Assembly: GCA_009380095.1 (NCBI GenBank)
Contig: WHSL01000037.1
Coordinates: 1 to 35,233, forward strand
Source of the DNA: Streptosporangiales bacterium
GTDB lineage: Bacteria; Actinomycetota; Actinomycetes; Streptosporangiales; Streptosporangiaceae
Length of the DNA: 35,233 bases
Direction: 5' to 3'
How positions within the stretch are numbered: position 1 is the first letter of the stretch; each line of letters begins with the position of its first letter. The position numbers were made by a program, and so were the translations under genes. Below, piece by piece: positions 23,220 through 30,646 of the stretch. The notes beneath the pieces are model-generated. The model was not told the DNA's origin, searched no databases, and worked only from the letters and a program-made list of their open reading frames with translations.

Positions 23220-23436
23220 AACAAGGGAGCACTACGGCCGCGGCCAGGTCGAAGGCCAGGTCGAAGGCAAGGTCGAAGGTGAGGCCGTCGCGCTGTTGAC
23301 GGTGCTTTCGGCGCGGGGGATCGCGATCTCTCGGGAGCAGCGTGAGCGCGTCGAGGCGTGCACGGACCTCGACCAGCTCGGCGTCTGGGTCAAGCGGGCC
23401 GCGACCGCCTCCGACGCGGACGAGGTCTTCGCCTGA
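23220..23436 (+). pseudogene. C-terminal remnant of an Rpn/PD-(D/E)XK transposase-like nuclease protein
   Basis: The frame ends with GQVEGQVEGKVEGE, AVALLTVLSARGIAISREQRERV and EACTDLDQLGVWVKRAATASDADEVF. This is the typical tail of Rpn-type (recombination-promoting nuclease) proteins that are abundant in Streptosporangiales genomes: a charged VEG repeat, then a helical domain with CTDLDQLxxWxxRA. The N-terminal nuclease domain (more than 200 residues) is absent, and the upstream sequence is C-rich non-coding DNA. The repeat comes from a 12-base tandem unit (GGCCAGGTCGAA, about three copies, 23243-23280). Assignment is from remembered family tails and is moderately sure. Confidence 0.6.
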
Positions 23437-23499
23437 CCCGTTCCCGATCCCCACAGTCGGGGGGAAGGGCTTCCTGACCTCCATGACACCCACGGCGTG

Positions 23500-23532
23500 G
23501 TGGAGGGGCGTTCCGGTGGGAGGCCCCTCCAC
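23500..23532. terminator. Hairpin between convergent genes
   Basis: GTGGAGGGGC (23500-23509) and GCCCCTCCAC (23523-23532) form a perfect 10-base stem with a 13-base loop. It sits between the end of the Rpn-like remnant and the end of the minus-strand flavoprotein gene, so it could terminate transcription from either side. Confidence 0.6.
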
Positions 23533-23538
23533 GGAGCC

Positions 23539-23594
23539 GAGGGCCGAGGGTTGGGCGCCGAGGGCCGAGAGCTGGGGGCCGAGAGCTGCGGGCC
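23539..23594. repeat. 21-base imperfect tandem repeat
   Basis: The unit GAGGGCCGAGAGCTGGGGGCC occurs at 23539-23559 and 23560-23580 (a few differences), with a 14-base partial third copy at 23581-23594. It lies in non-coding DNA 39 bases beyond the stop of the flavoprotein gene at 23633. Confidence 0.7.
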
Positions 23595-23632
23595 GGAGGC
23601 CGGGGGCGGGCGCGGGGCTGGGGAGGCGGAGC

Positions 23633-24868
23633 TTAGGTGAGGCTGGCGAGGTAGTCGGCGGTCTTGTCGGGGTGGAGGATCCAGCGGTCGAAGTCCTCGG
23701 GGTGGGTGTAGCCGTCGGCAAAGCGCTGGGCGACGCGGGGGTCCTCGGCGGCCACGCCGAGCACCTGGAGGAAGTGCTCGGGCGGCGGACCGAGCAGCAT
23801 GTTGCTGAAGTGGGTGCTGTGCCGCGCGTAGTCCCAGTACGCGTCGAACGTCTCCTGCATCCACGCGGGATCGAACGGCCGGTTCCCGTGCTCGAGGATG
23901 TGCCGCAGGTAGATCTCGGCGCAGTGCGCGGCGTTGTTGGCGCCCTGCCCGGCGATCGGGTCGTTGAGCACGACCACGTCCCCCATGCCGAACACGTGCG
24001 CGGTCGCCGACAGCGACCCCACCGGCTTGCGCACCATCGGCACATACCCCCCGTACAGCGTGCAGCGCGGGTCGGTCGGCACGGCGGCGTGCGCGGCGTC
24101 GGCCTCCCACGGGATGTACTCCCGGCACAGCTCGGTGCTGCGCTTGATGAACGCCTCCGGCGACGGCTTGTCCCCCCACACGTCCATCGCCCCGCCCGGC
24201 AGCGCCTCCCACAGCCAGATGTCGCACGCGCCGGAGGTGGTGTAGCCGGGCAGGTAGAACAGCTCACCCACGCCGGGCACCACGTTGATCCGCACCTGGT
24301 GCGTGTCCACCCCGGGCGGCCAGGTCATGCCGTGCATGTACATCGCGGCCAGCTGCCGCATCGGGCGGTCGTACGGGGACCGCTCCGGGTCCCGGTCGAA
24401 GAGCTCGACGAGCTCACCCTTGCCGGCCGCGATCAGCGTGAGGTCGTACAGCTCGGCGAGCCCCTCCAGGTCGGAGGTCATCACGCCGTGGTAGACGACG
24501 TTGCCGCCGCGCGACTCGAACAGCTCCAGCCAGCCGGCCATCTTGACCCGCTGGTCCACCGACTGGCCCTCGAACGCGGGCGCGAAACCCAGTGCCTTCG
24601 TGCCGGGCGGCGCCTGGTCCGGCGGCGCGGCGACCGACACGTTCATCTCCATGATCCGCGGCGTCTCGTGCTCCCACCGGTTGAGACCGTGGTCGCGCTC
24701 GATCGCCAGGCTCGGGCCGAAGAGGCACTGGGTGGAGGTTATTCGCCCGCCGCGCATCTCCTCCGGCGTACGGGCGGACATGATGGTGACCTCGTACCCG
24801 GCCGCCTGCAGGCACAGCCCCAGCTGCATGCCCGCCTGCCCGGCACCGATGATCAAGATCCTTCGCAT
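23633..24868 (-). CDS. Group E flavin monooxygenase, styrene/indole monooxygenase (StyA) family, second copy
   Basis: The 411-residue protein starts at ATG 24868 behind AAGGAGAG. The FAD-binding motif IIGAGQAGMQLGLCLQAAGYEVTIMS opens the protein. Other StyA-family features are VDQRVKMAGWLELFESRGGNVVYHGV, the SDLEGLAELYDLTLIAAGKGELVELFDRD segment, and VFGMGDVVVLNDPIAGQGANNAAHCAEIYL. At the position of the styrene-monooxygenase NTVAH motif it has STQCL. Length matches StyA (about 415) with no fused StyB reductase domain, so it must receive reduced FAD from elsewhere. It lies 52 bases after a close paralogue, and both follow cvnD. The substrate is unknown; indole or another aromatic alkene is plausible from family knowledge. 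Confidence 0.87.
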   Translation of the reverse strand: MRRILIIGAGQAGMQLGLCLQAAGYEVTIMSARTPEEMRGGRITSTQCLFGPSLAIERDHGLNRWEHETPRIMEMNVSVAAPPDQAPPGTKALGFAPAFEGQSVDQRVKMAGWLELFESRGGNVVYHGVMTSDLEGLAELYDLTLIAAGKGELVELFDRDPERSPYDRPMRQLAAMYMHGMTWPPGVDTHQVRINVVPGVGELFYLPGYTTSGACDIWLWEALPGGAMDVWGDKPSPEAFIKRSTELCREYIPWEADAAHAAVPTDPRCTLYGGYVPMVRKPVGSLSATAHVFGMGDVVVLNDPIAGQGANNAAHCAEIYLRHILEHGNRPFDPAWMQETFDAYWDYARHSTHFSNMLLGPPPEHFLQVLGVAAEDPRVAQRFADGYTHPEDFDRWILHPDKTADYLASLT

Positions 24869-24920
24869 CGATCTCTCCTTCGTGGCGGGGGACGAGCCCG
24901 CGTGAGGGTGGAGCCGGTCT

Positions 24921-26165
24921 TCAGGCTCCTACGGAGGCCAGGTAGGCGTCCACTGACTCGGCCTCCATGATCCAGTCCTGGAACTCGCCCGGATAGGCCG
25001 AGCCCCTGACGAATCGGTAGGCGACCTCGGGGTGCTCCACCGCGGCGCCGAGTACGCGCAGCAGATGCTCGGGCGGAGGGCCGAGGACCATGTTCGTGTA
25101 CCGGGTGACCGGCCCGGCGTACTCCCAGTACTCCTCGAAGGTCTCCCGCATCCACTTCTCGTCGAACGGCCGGTCACCGTGCGCGAGGATTCGCTTCAGG
25201 TAGATGTCGGCACAGTGGCAGGCGTTGTTGGCTCCCTGGCCGGTGATCGGGTCGTTGGCCACGACGACGTCGCCCATGCCGAACACCAGCGCCGTGTCGG
25301 ACAGCCGGCCCACCGGGTCGCGCACCACCGGGGCGTACCCGCCGATCAGGGTGGACCTGGCGTCGGTCGGCTCCGCGTCCTTGAACCTCTCGTACTCCCA
25401 GGGCAGGTACGTCCCCAGCAGCTCCAGCGTGCGCCGGAGGTGCTCGCCGGGGCCGGGCCGGTCGTCCCACACGTCGAGGGGGCCGCCCGGGATGGCCTCC
25501 CAGAGCAGGATTTCGCACGCCCCGGTGTGGGTGTAGCCGGGCATGATGATGGCCTCGCCGACCCCGGGCACGACGTTGATCCGCACGTGCGGCTCGGGGT
25601 ACTCGGGCATCGGTGTCGAACCGTGCACGTAGATGCCGGCCAGGTGCCGCTGCGGACGGTCGTAGGGGGAGCGGCCGGCGTCCCGGTCGAACAGCTCCAC
25701 GAGCTCGCCCTTGCCCGCGGCGATGATCGTCAGGTCGTAGAGCTCGCTCAGCCGCTCGAGGTCGGAGGTCATCGCCCCGTGGTAGACGACGTTGCCGCCG
25801 CGCTGCTCGAACAGCTCCAGCCAGCCGGCCATCTTCACCCGCTGGTCGACCGACTGTGCGTAGGAGTCCCACCGGCCGATGAAGGTGAAGCCCATGGTGC
25901 CAGGCGGAGCCTCGTCCGGCGGCGCCGCGACCGTGGACCGCTGCCCCACGATCCTCGGGGTGCTGGGCTCCCACAGGTCCAGTCCGTTCTCACGCTCGAT
26001 GTCGAGGCTGGTCCAGAACATCACCTGCGTCGAGGTGACCCGGCCCGCTCGGATCTCCTCCGGGGTGCGGGCCGACATCATGGTGATCTCATAGCCCCTG
26101 GCCTGCAGACACAGCGCCAGCTGCAGCCCACCTTGTCCGGCTCCGACGATCAAGATCCTGCGCAA
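24921..26165 (-). CDS. Group E flavin monooxygenase, styrene/indole monooxygenase (StyA) family, first copy
   Basis: The 414-residue protein starts at TTG 26165, supported by a clear GGAAGG ribosome site. It has the same architecture as its downstream paralogue: IVGAGQGGLQLALCLQARGYEITMMS at the N-terminus, SVDQRVKMAGWLELFEQRGGNVVYHG, and GMGDVVVANDPITGQGANNACHC. The motif STQVM at the NTVAH position fits the S-x-Q-x-M fingerprint I recall as typical of the indole-monooxygenase branch. It begins 51 bases after the stop of cvnD on the same strand, so it is probably cotranscribed with the conservon. Two similar but clearly diverged copies suggest different substrates, or a two-component pair as in StyA1/StyA2 systems. 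Confidence 0.87.
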   Translation of the reverse strand: MRRILIVGAGQGGLQLALCLQARGYEITMMSARTPEEIRAGRVTSTQVMFWTSLDIERENGLDLWEPSTPRIVGQRSTVAAPPDEAPPGTMGFTFIGRWDSYAQSVDQRVKMAGWLELFEQRGGNVVYHGAMTSDLERLSELYDLTIIAAGKGELVELFDRDAGRSPYDRPQRHLAGIYVHGSTPMPEYPEPHVRINVVPGVGEAIIMPGYTHTGACEILLWEAIPGGPLDVWDDRPGPGEHLRRTLELLGTYLPWEYERFKDAEPTDARSTLIGGYAPVVRDPVGRLSDTALVFGMGDVVVANDPITGQGANNACHCADIYLKRILAHGDRPFDEKWMRETFEEYWEYAGPVTRYTNMVLGPPPEHLLRVLGAAVEHPEVAYRFVRGSAYPGEFQDWIMEAESVDAYLASVGA

Positions 26166-26216
26166 CGCTGCCTTCCTTCCTGATTCGAAGCGGGAGAACG
26201 GGCGCGGACCGCGCGC

Positions 26217-26834
26217 CTACCGTCTGGCCAGCGTGCCTTGCTCCCCGGCGGCGTTCGCGCTGGCGACCTCCAGGGAGTGGGTCAGCGCCGTGACGAGCGT
26301 CTGGACGACGGACTGCCGGTCCCGCGCGTCGCAGGCGATGAGCGGCACGTTCTTCGACAGCCGCAGCGCCTCGCGGACCTCGTCGAGCGCGTGCGTCTGT
26401 ACGCCGTCGAAGAGGTTGACCCCGACGATGAACGGCACGTCGGTGTCGTTCTCGAAGTAGTTGACCGCGGCGAACGAGGCGTCCAGCCGCCGGGTGTCGA
26501 CGAGCACGACGGCGCCGCTGGCACCCCGGCACAGGTCGTCCCACATCTGCCAGAAGCGCGCCTGGCCGGGCGTGCCGAACAGGTAGAGCAGCAGGTCCTG
26601 GCTGAGGGTGATCCGGCCGAAGTCCATCGCGACCGTGGTGGTGGTCTTGTCGTCGTCGGTGTAGACCGCGTCGACCGTCTTGCTGGCCTGCGTCATCCAC
26701 GCCTCGGTGTTCACCGGCGGGATCTCCGACACCGCGCTGACCAGGGTTGTCTTTCCGACTCCGAAGCCGCCAGCGACAACGATCTTGACCGAGGTCGGTA
26801 GCGGCGCACCCTCAGGCGAGGTCGCGAAGGCCAT
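26217..26834 (-). CDS. cvnD: Conservon small GTPase-like protein CvnD
   Basis: The 205-residue protein starts at ATG 26834, overlapping the end of cvnC by 23 bases. It shows the Ras-like P-loop AGGFGVGKTT (21-30), a G2-like TTTTVAMDFGRI, the G3 region YLFGTPGQARFWQMWDDL and a degenerate G4 motif GVNLFDG in place of NKxD. These are the features of CvnD, the MglA-like GTPase of actinobacterial conservons, which acts with CvnA-C as a membrane-associated signalling complex compared to eukaryotic G-protein systems. It is followed by two flavin monooxygenase genes on the same strand. Confidence 0.93.
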   Translation of the reverse strand: MAFATSPEGAPLPTSVKIVVAGGFGVGKTTLVSAVSEIPPVNTEAWMTQASKTVDAVYTDDDKTTTTVAMDFGRITLSQDLLLYLFGTPGQARFWQMWDDLCRGASGAVVLVDTRRLDASFAAVNYFENDTDVPFIVGVNLFDGVQTHALDEVREALRLSKNVPLIACDARDRQSVVQTLVTALTHSLEVASANAAGEQGTLARR

Positions 26835-27156
26835 GAATGACTCTCTTCAGTACTCGCGGGTCGTACGGGGACGTGAGCGCCTCGGCGTTGAGCTCCAGCC
26901 GGCCACCGGCCGCGAGGTCCCCCAGCAGCACCCGGGTGACTCCCAGCGGCACGCCGCAGTTGGCGGACAGCTCGGCGACCGACTCCACGCCGTCGTGCGC
27001 GCGCTCGTACAGCGACCGCGCCTCCGGCAGCAGCCGCGCGGCGAACGCGGGGTCGTAGTGGGGCGCGCTGACCAGGGTGTGCACATGCAGCGTCTGACGG
27101 GTGCGGGTACGCCCGCCGGTCAGCACGTAAGGCCGCACCCAGGGATTGGCGGTCAT
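26812..27156 (-). CDS. cvnC: Conservon DUF742 protein CvnC
   Basis: The 114-residue protein starts at ATG 27156 (GAGAGGCTGGAG upstream); the longer open frame to 27336 is antisense-like noise over cvnB. It begins NPWVRPYVLTGGRTRTRQTLHVHTLVSA and carries the winged-helix-like DUF742 core SVAELSANCGVPLGVTRVLLGDLAAGGRLELNAE, ending DPRVLKRVIHGLRDLA. DUF742 proteins are the third component of conservons, between the roadblock protein and the GTPase, and are thought to bridge them. Confidence 0.92.
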   Translation of the reverse strand: MTANPWVRPYVLTGGRTRTRQTLHVHTLVSAPHYDPAFAARLLPEARSLYERAHDGVESVAELSANCGVPLGVTRVLLGDLAAGGRLELNAEALTSPYDPRVLKRVIHGLRDLA

Positions 27157-27187
27157 CTCCAGCCTCTCGCGTCTGGCCCGGGGCCGG

Positions 27188-27634
27188 TCACGATGCGCTC
27201 CCCGCCGACATGCGGCGCAGGTCCTCGCGCATCTTGGGGGTGAGGACATGGCCGACGCTGTCGACCAGCTGGGCCATCCGGTACGCCACGGCCCCGAGGT
27301 TCGCGCCGTCCTGCACGTGAACGGCGAGGCCGGCAAGGCTGCCGATGCCCATGAACAGGAAGTGCCCGCCCGGGAACTTCAGCATGATCTGGTCGCAGCC
27401 GGTCTCCCCGACCTGCTTGGCGATGTTCACGCCCAGCGCGATGAGGCCACTGGTCATCGCGGACAGCGGGTCGGCGACGTCGTTGGACATGCCCGCCGAG
27501 GCGATCAGCGGAAGCCCGTCGGAGGACACCACCAGGGCATGTTTCACGCCGGGGGTCGAGGACGCGAAGTTATTGATCAACCAGCCGAACTCCTGGGGAT
27601 TGCGCGGCTGGGCGGCGCTTGCCGGCATGTTCAC
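27188..27634 (-). CDS. cvnB: Conservon roadblock/LC7 protein CvnB
   Basis: The 148-residue protein starts at GTG 27634 (or ATG 27628, two codons later), overlapping the stop of cvnA by GTGA. The roadblock/LC7 fold is seen in EFGWLINNFASSTPGVKHALVVSSDGLPLIASAGM and then VADPLSAMTSGLIALGVNIAKQVGETG. MglB-like proteins of this family act on their partner small GTPase, so CvnB probably regulates CvnD. Operon order A-B-C-D is standard. Confidence 0.93.
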   Translation of the reverse strand: MNMPASAAQPRNPQEFGWLINNFASSTPGVKHALVVSSDGLPLIASAGMSNDVADPLSAMTSGLIALGVNIAKQVGETGCDQIMLKFPGGHFLFMGIGSLAGLAVHVQDGANLGAVAYRMAQLVDSVGHVLTPKMREDLRRMSAGSAS

Positions 27635-28989
27635 TGTTCTTCCAGGTCGTCGTCGGCAGGGGTGGAGGTGGCGGGTGGGGGAGACGAGGGGGCGGCCGTG
27701 CCGGCCTGCCGTGCCTCCCTGTCGCCGCTGGTGAACGCGTCGAGGTCGGCCGCGAACGACGAGCGGGCCGCGGAGCCGGTCTCGGCGTCGCCGGTCTCGC
27801 CGGTCGTGCCGGCGGTCGTGCCCGGGGCGGCCTCGGCGGGGGCGCCGGGCGTGGCCTCGCCGGCCGGCCGTGGTGCGGCCCCGCCGCGCAGGCTCGTCCG
27901 GGTCCGCCGGGGCAGCTGTCCCGGCCGCTCCATGCCCGGCTCGTCCTCGGTGCCCGGTTCCGGGCGCGGCCGGAGGTCGCGGGTGAGCGGCTCGGCCGCC
28001 GGCGCGGCGTTCGGCAGCTGGGCCACGGTGAGCCGGGCGGACGGCCCGGTGTCGTGGTCGCCCGGACCGTACGAGCCCGCGGGCGCGAGCGCCGGCTGGG
28101 TGGACTGCGGGACCTCGCAGAGCAGCGCCGGCGGGATCACCGCCATGGCGATGGTGCCGGTGGTGCCGGGGCCGGGGGACTGGCGCACGGCCAGCCGTAC
28201 GCCGATGCCGTGCTTGGCGGCGAGCCGGTGCACCACTGGGAAGCCGGTGTGCTTGCCGGTGTACTCGTCCACCTCGGGGACCGGCCCGGCGAGCACGCTG
28301 TTCAGCGTCGCCAGGTGGTCGGTGGCGATGCCGATGCCGGCGTCCTCGATGCGGATCATCACGCTGCCGTCGTGCGTCAGGTGCGCGCTGACCGTGACCG
28401 TGGTCGGCGAGTACTTCGTCGCGTTGTCGAGCAGCGCGGCGAGCAGCGACGCGACGTCGTCGGCGGCGTATGCGGGGACGGCGAGGTCGGTGACGGTGCC
28501 GATGGAGATCTGCGTGTAGCGCTCGATGGAGGACTCGGCGACCCGGATCACGTCGACCAGCGAGCTCGTGTACCCGGCCATCTCCTCGTTCCGGCCGCCG
28601 GCCAGCACGCGCAGGTCGCGGGCCGCCCGCCGCATCCGGGTCACGGCGTGGTCGACCTGGTAGAGGCGGTGCAGCCGGTCGGCGTCGTCCTCGTCCTTCT
28701 CCAGCCGGTCCAGCGCCGGGCGCAGATGTTCGGCGAGCACCAGCAGCTGCAGCGCGAACTGGTCCGCGATGCCCGCCCAGGCTCCGCTCGGCGCGGGTGC
28801 CGACGGCGGCTCGGGCGGCGTCGACGCGGGCGCGGGCGTGATCTCACCGTGCGGCACGGCGGCAGGCGGGGCAGCATCGGCAGGCGGCGCACCGTCGGCG
28901 GGGAGGGCCGGGCCTTCGGCGCCGGCGGCCGCCGCGGGGTCGTGCTCCGGGCGGCGCGACAGCAGGCCACGCCATCGCCCCCGCCTCAT
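27631..28989 (-). CDS. cvnA: Conservon sensor-kinase-like ATPase CvnA, without membrane sensor
   Basis: The 452-residue protein starts at ATG 28989 (GGAAG about ten bases upstream); the frame stays open far upstream but only as antisense of livJ. Residues 1-75 are Pro/Ala-rich. A helical dimerisation region follows (ADQFALQLLVLAEHLRPALDRLEKDEDDADRLHRLYQVDHAVTRMRRAARDL), then a HATPase domain with N-box LLDNATKYS, G1 IEDAGIGI and G2-like GFPVVHRLAAKHGIGV. The C-terminal 130 residues are again Pro/Ala/Thr-rich. Many CvnA proteins have two membrane helices and an extracellular sensor; none is visible here, so this one is probably cytoplasmic. It heads cvnABCD and the two flavin monooxygenase genes. 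Confidence 0.9.
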   Translation of the reverse strand: MRRGRWRGLLSRRPEHDPAAAAGAEGPALPADGAPPADAAPPAAVPHGEITPAPASTPPEPPSAPAPSGAWAGIADQFALQLLVLAEHLRPALDRLEKDEDDADRLHRLYQVDHAVTRMRRAARDLRVLAGGRNEEMAGYTSSLVDVIRVAESSIERYTQISIGTVTDLAVPAYAADDVASLLAALLDNATKYSPTTVTVSAHLTHDGSVMIRIEDAGIGIATDHLATLNSVLAGPVPEVDEYTGKHTGFPVVHRLAAKHGIGVRLAVRQSPGPGTTGTIAMAVIPPALLCEVPQSTQPALAPAGSYGPGDHDTGPSARLTVAQLPNAAPAAEPLTRDLRPRPEPGTEDEPGMERPGQLPRRTRTSLRGGAAPRPAGEATPGAPAEAAPGTTAGTTGETGDAETGSAARSSFAADLDAFTSGDREARQAGTAAPSSPPPATSTPADDDLEEQ

Positions 28990-29409
28990 GATGGTCGCTT
29001 CTTCCTGCGAAAACTGCCGAGACGTGCGGTTTTTGGCAGCAATGTGGACCTCAGGACTCAATCGACCGGGAAACGACAAGGCAAGAGATTGGCACAGGAG
29101 CGCCCGGAGTGAAAGGCCGGAATCAGATTCTACTTCAACTTCCGGTGCGACCATTTTGCGGTGATTCATGCGAAATGTGCGGGTTTGAGGTGGCGAAATG
29201 CCCGATGGGGCCCGTCCGCATCGCTGCGCCGGGTGCGAACGATCACACCGGATCTCCCGCCGCGCCGAAGGGTCCGGGGGGGGGCGACACGCAGGGCCCG
29301 GCATGACAACAATGAGATCTCGTTGAGCGTCGTCACGTCCGTATTGGGATAGGACCCACGGCGGTACCGGCCGGCCGCCGCCGGGTGCGCGTACCTCGAG
29401 GAGGAAACA
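28990..29409. promoter_or_regulatory. Divergent promoter region between cvnA and the liv operon
   Basis: This 420-base gap serves both the minus-strand conservon operon and the plus-strand liv operon. It is less GC-rich than its surroundings on the cvnA side (for example around 29021-29200) and includes a 9-base G run (29276-29284). The near-perfect 16-base palindrome at 29310-29325 is described separately. No gene was recognised in it. Confidence 0.5.
29310..29325. promoter_or_regulatory. Palindrome upstream of livJ-type gene
   Basis: CAATGAGATCTCGTTG is self-complementary at 14 of 16 positions around GAGATCTC. It lies 85 bases before the start of the binding-protein gene at 29410 and is a reasonable operator for a dimeric regulator of the importer. 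The regulator is not in the window. Confidence 0.45.
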
Positions 29410-30621
29410 ATGCGCAATCGTCCGTTCCCTCGAATAGGCGTCTCGGTACTCGCCGCGGTCCTGGCCCTGGGCGCGTGCGGCACCCGCAGTGAGGAGACCG
29501 GCGCCACCACCACACTGAAGATCGGCTTCGACGCGCCCACCACCGGGCAGTTGTCGGCCGTCGGGCTCGGCATGCAGCACTCCGCTGAGATGGCCGTCAA
29601 GGAGGCCAACGCGAAGAACCTGGTGCCGGGCGTGAAGTTCGAGCTCGTGCCCAAGGACGACCAGGCGACCCCGTCCATCGGGCAGCAGAACGCCAGCGCG
29701 TTCGTGGCCGACCAGGACGTCGTCGGCGTGGTGGGCGCGTACAACTCCAGCGTCTCGCAGTCCATGCAGCCGACCACGGCCTCGGCGAACCTGCTGCAGA
29801 TCTCCGGCGCCAACACCAACCCCACGCTGACCCGCGGGGCGAAGCACAAGGACGCTCCGAAGCGGCCGTACAAGAACTACTTCCGTACGGTGACCACGGA
29901 CGCCAAGGAGGCGCCCGCGGTCGCTCGGTACGCGTACAACGAGCTGAAGCTCAAGGAAGTCGCCACCGTCAACGACGGCAAGGTGTACGGCCTCGGCGTG
30001 ATCGAGGAGTTCACCCACGAGTTCGAGAAGCTCGGCGGGAAGATCGTGGTCAAGCAGCAGATCAGCGACAAGGACACGGACTACTCCGCGGTCGTATCCA
30101 ACATCAAGAGCTCGTCGGCCCAGGCGCTCATGTACGGCGGCGAGTACCCGCAGGCCGGCCCGCTGGCCAAGCAGCTCAAGGCGGCCGGCAAGGACATTCC
30201 CCTGCTCGGAAACGACGCGGTGTACGACGACGAGTTCATCGCGCTGGCCGGGGACGCGGCCGAGGGCGCGTACGTCGTCACCGCCGCGGAGCCGATCGGC
30301 AACTCGCAGGTGCAGCAGAAGTTCGTCACCGACTACAAGGCGGCGAGCCACAAGGAGCCGTACGGCATCTTCGGCCCGTACGTCTACGACGCGACGATGG
30401 CGATCATCAACTCGGTCGCCGCGGTGGCGAAGGCCGGCGACGGCAAGCTGCCCGAGAAGCCGGAGCTGCGCGCCAAGGTCACCGAGGCCGCGCAGAACGT
30501 CGCGTTCGACGGGCTCACCGGCAAGATCGCCTTCGACGAGTTCGGCGACAACAAGAACTACTCCGTGACCATGAACACCGTGAAGGACGGCAAGTGGTCG
30601 GTGGTCGGGCCCGTCGGCTGA
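29410..30621 (+). CDS. Branched-chain-amino-acid-type ABC transporter substrate-binding lipoprotein
   Basis: The 403-residue protein starts at ATG 29410 with GAGGA upstream. It has a lipoprotein signal with lipobox LGAC (cleavage before Cys23). The mature part is a Peripla_BP_6 (LivJ-type) protein: LKIGFDAPTTGQLSAVGLGMQHSAEMAVKEAN, then FVADQDVVGVVGAYNSSVSQSMQP, then VYGLGVIEEFTHEFEKLGGKIV and GIFGPYVYDATMAIINSVA. Such proteins capture branched-chain amino acids, amides or aromatic acids outside the membrane and deliver them to LivHM. It is the first gene of a complete five-gene importer and is probably the most highly expressed of them. Confidence 0.92.
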   Translation: MRNRPFPRIGVSVLAAVLALGACGTRSEETGATTTLKIGFDAPTTGQLSAVGLGMQHSAEMAVKEANAKNLVPGVKFELVPKDDQATPSIGQQNASAFVADQDVVGVVGAYNSSVSQSMQPTTASANLLQISGANTNPTLTRGAKHKDAPKRPYKNYFRTVTTDAKEAPAVARYAYNELKLKEVATVNDGKVYGLGVIEEFTHEFEKLGGKIVVKQQISDKDTDYSAVVSNIKSSSAQALMYGGEYPQAGPLAKQLKAAGKDIPLLGNDAVYDDEFIALAGDAAEGAYVVTAAEPIGNSQVQQKFVTDYKAASHKEPYGIFGPYVYDATMAIINSVAAVAKAGDGKLPEKPELRAKVTEAAQNVAFDGLTGKIAFDEFGDNKNYSVTMNTVKDGKWSVVGPVG

Positions 30622-30646
30622 TCCATCCCCGTCGGAGGAAAACCGG

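Noticed and set aside
23243-23280. A CRISPR-like repeat array
   Set aside because: The 12-base repeats are contiguous, in frame, and encode the VEG repeat of an Rpn-type protein tail; there are no spacers.
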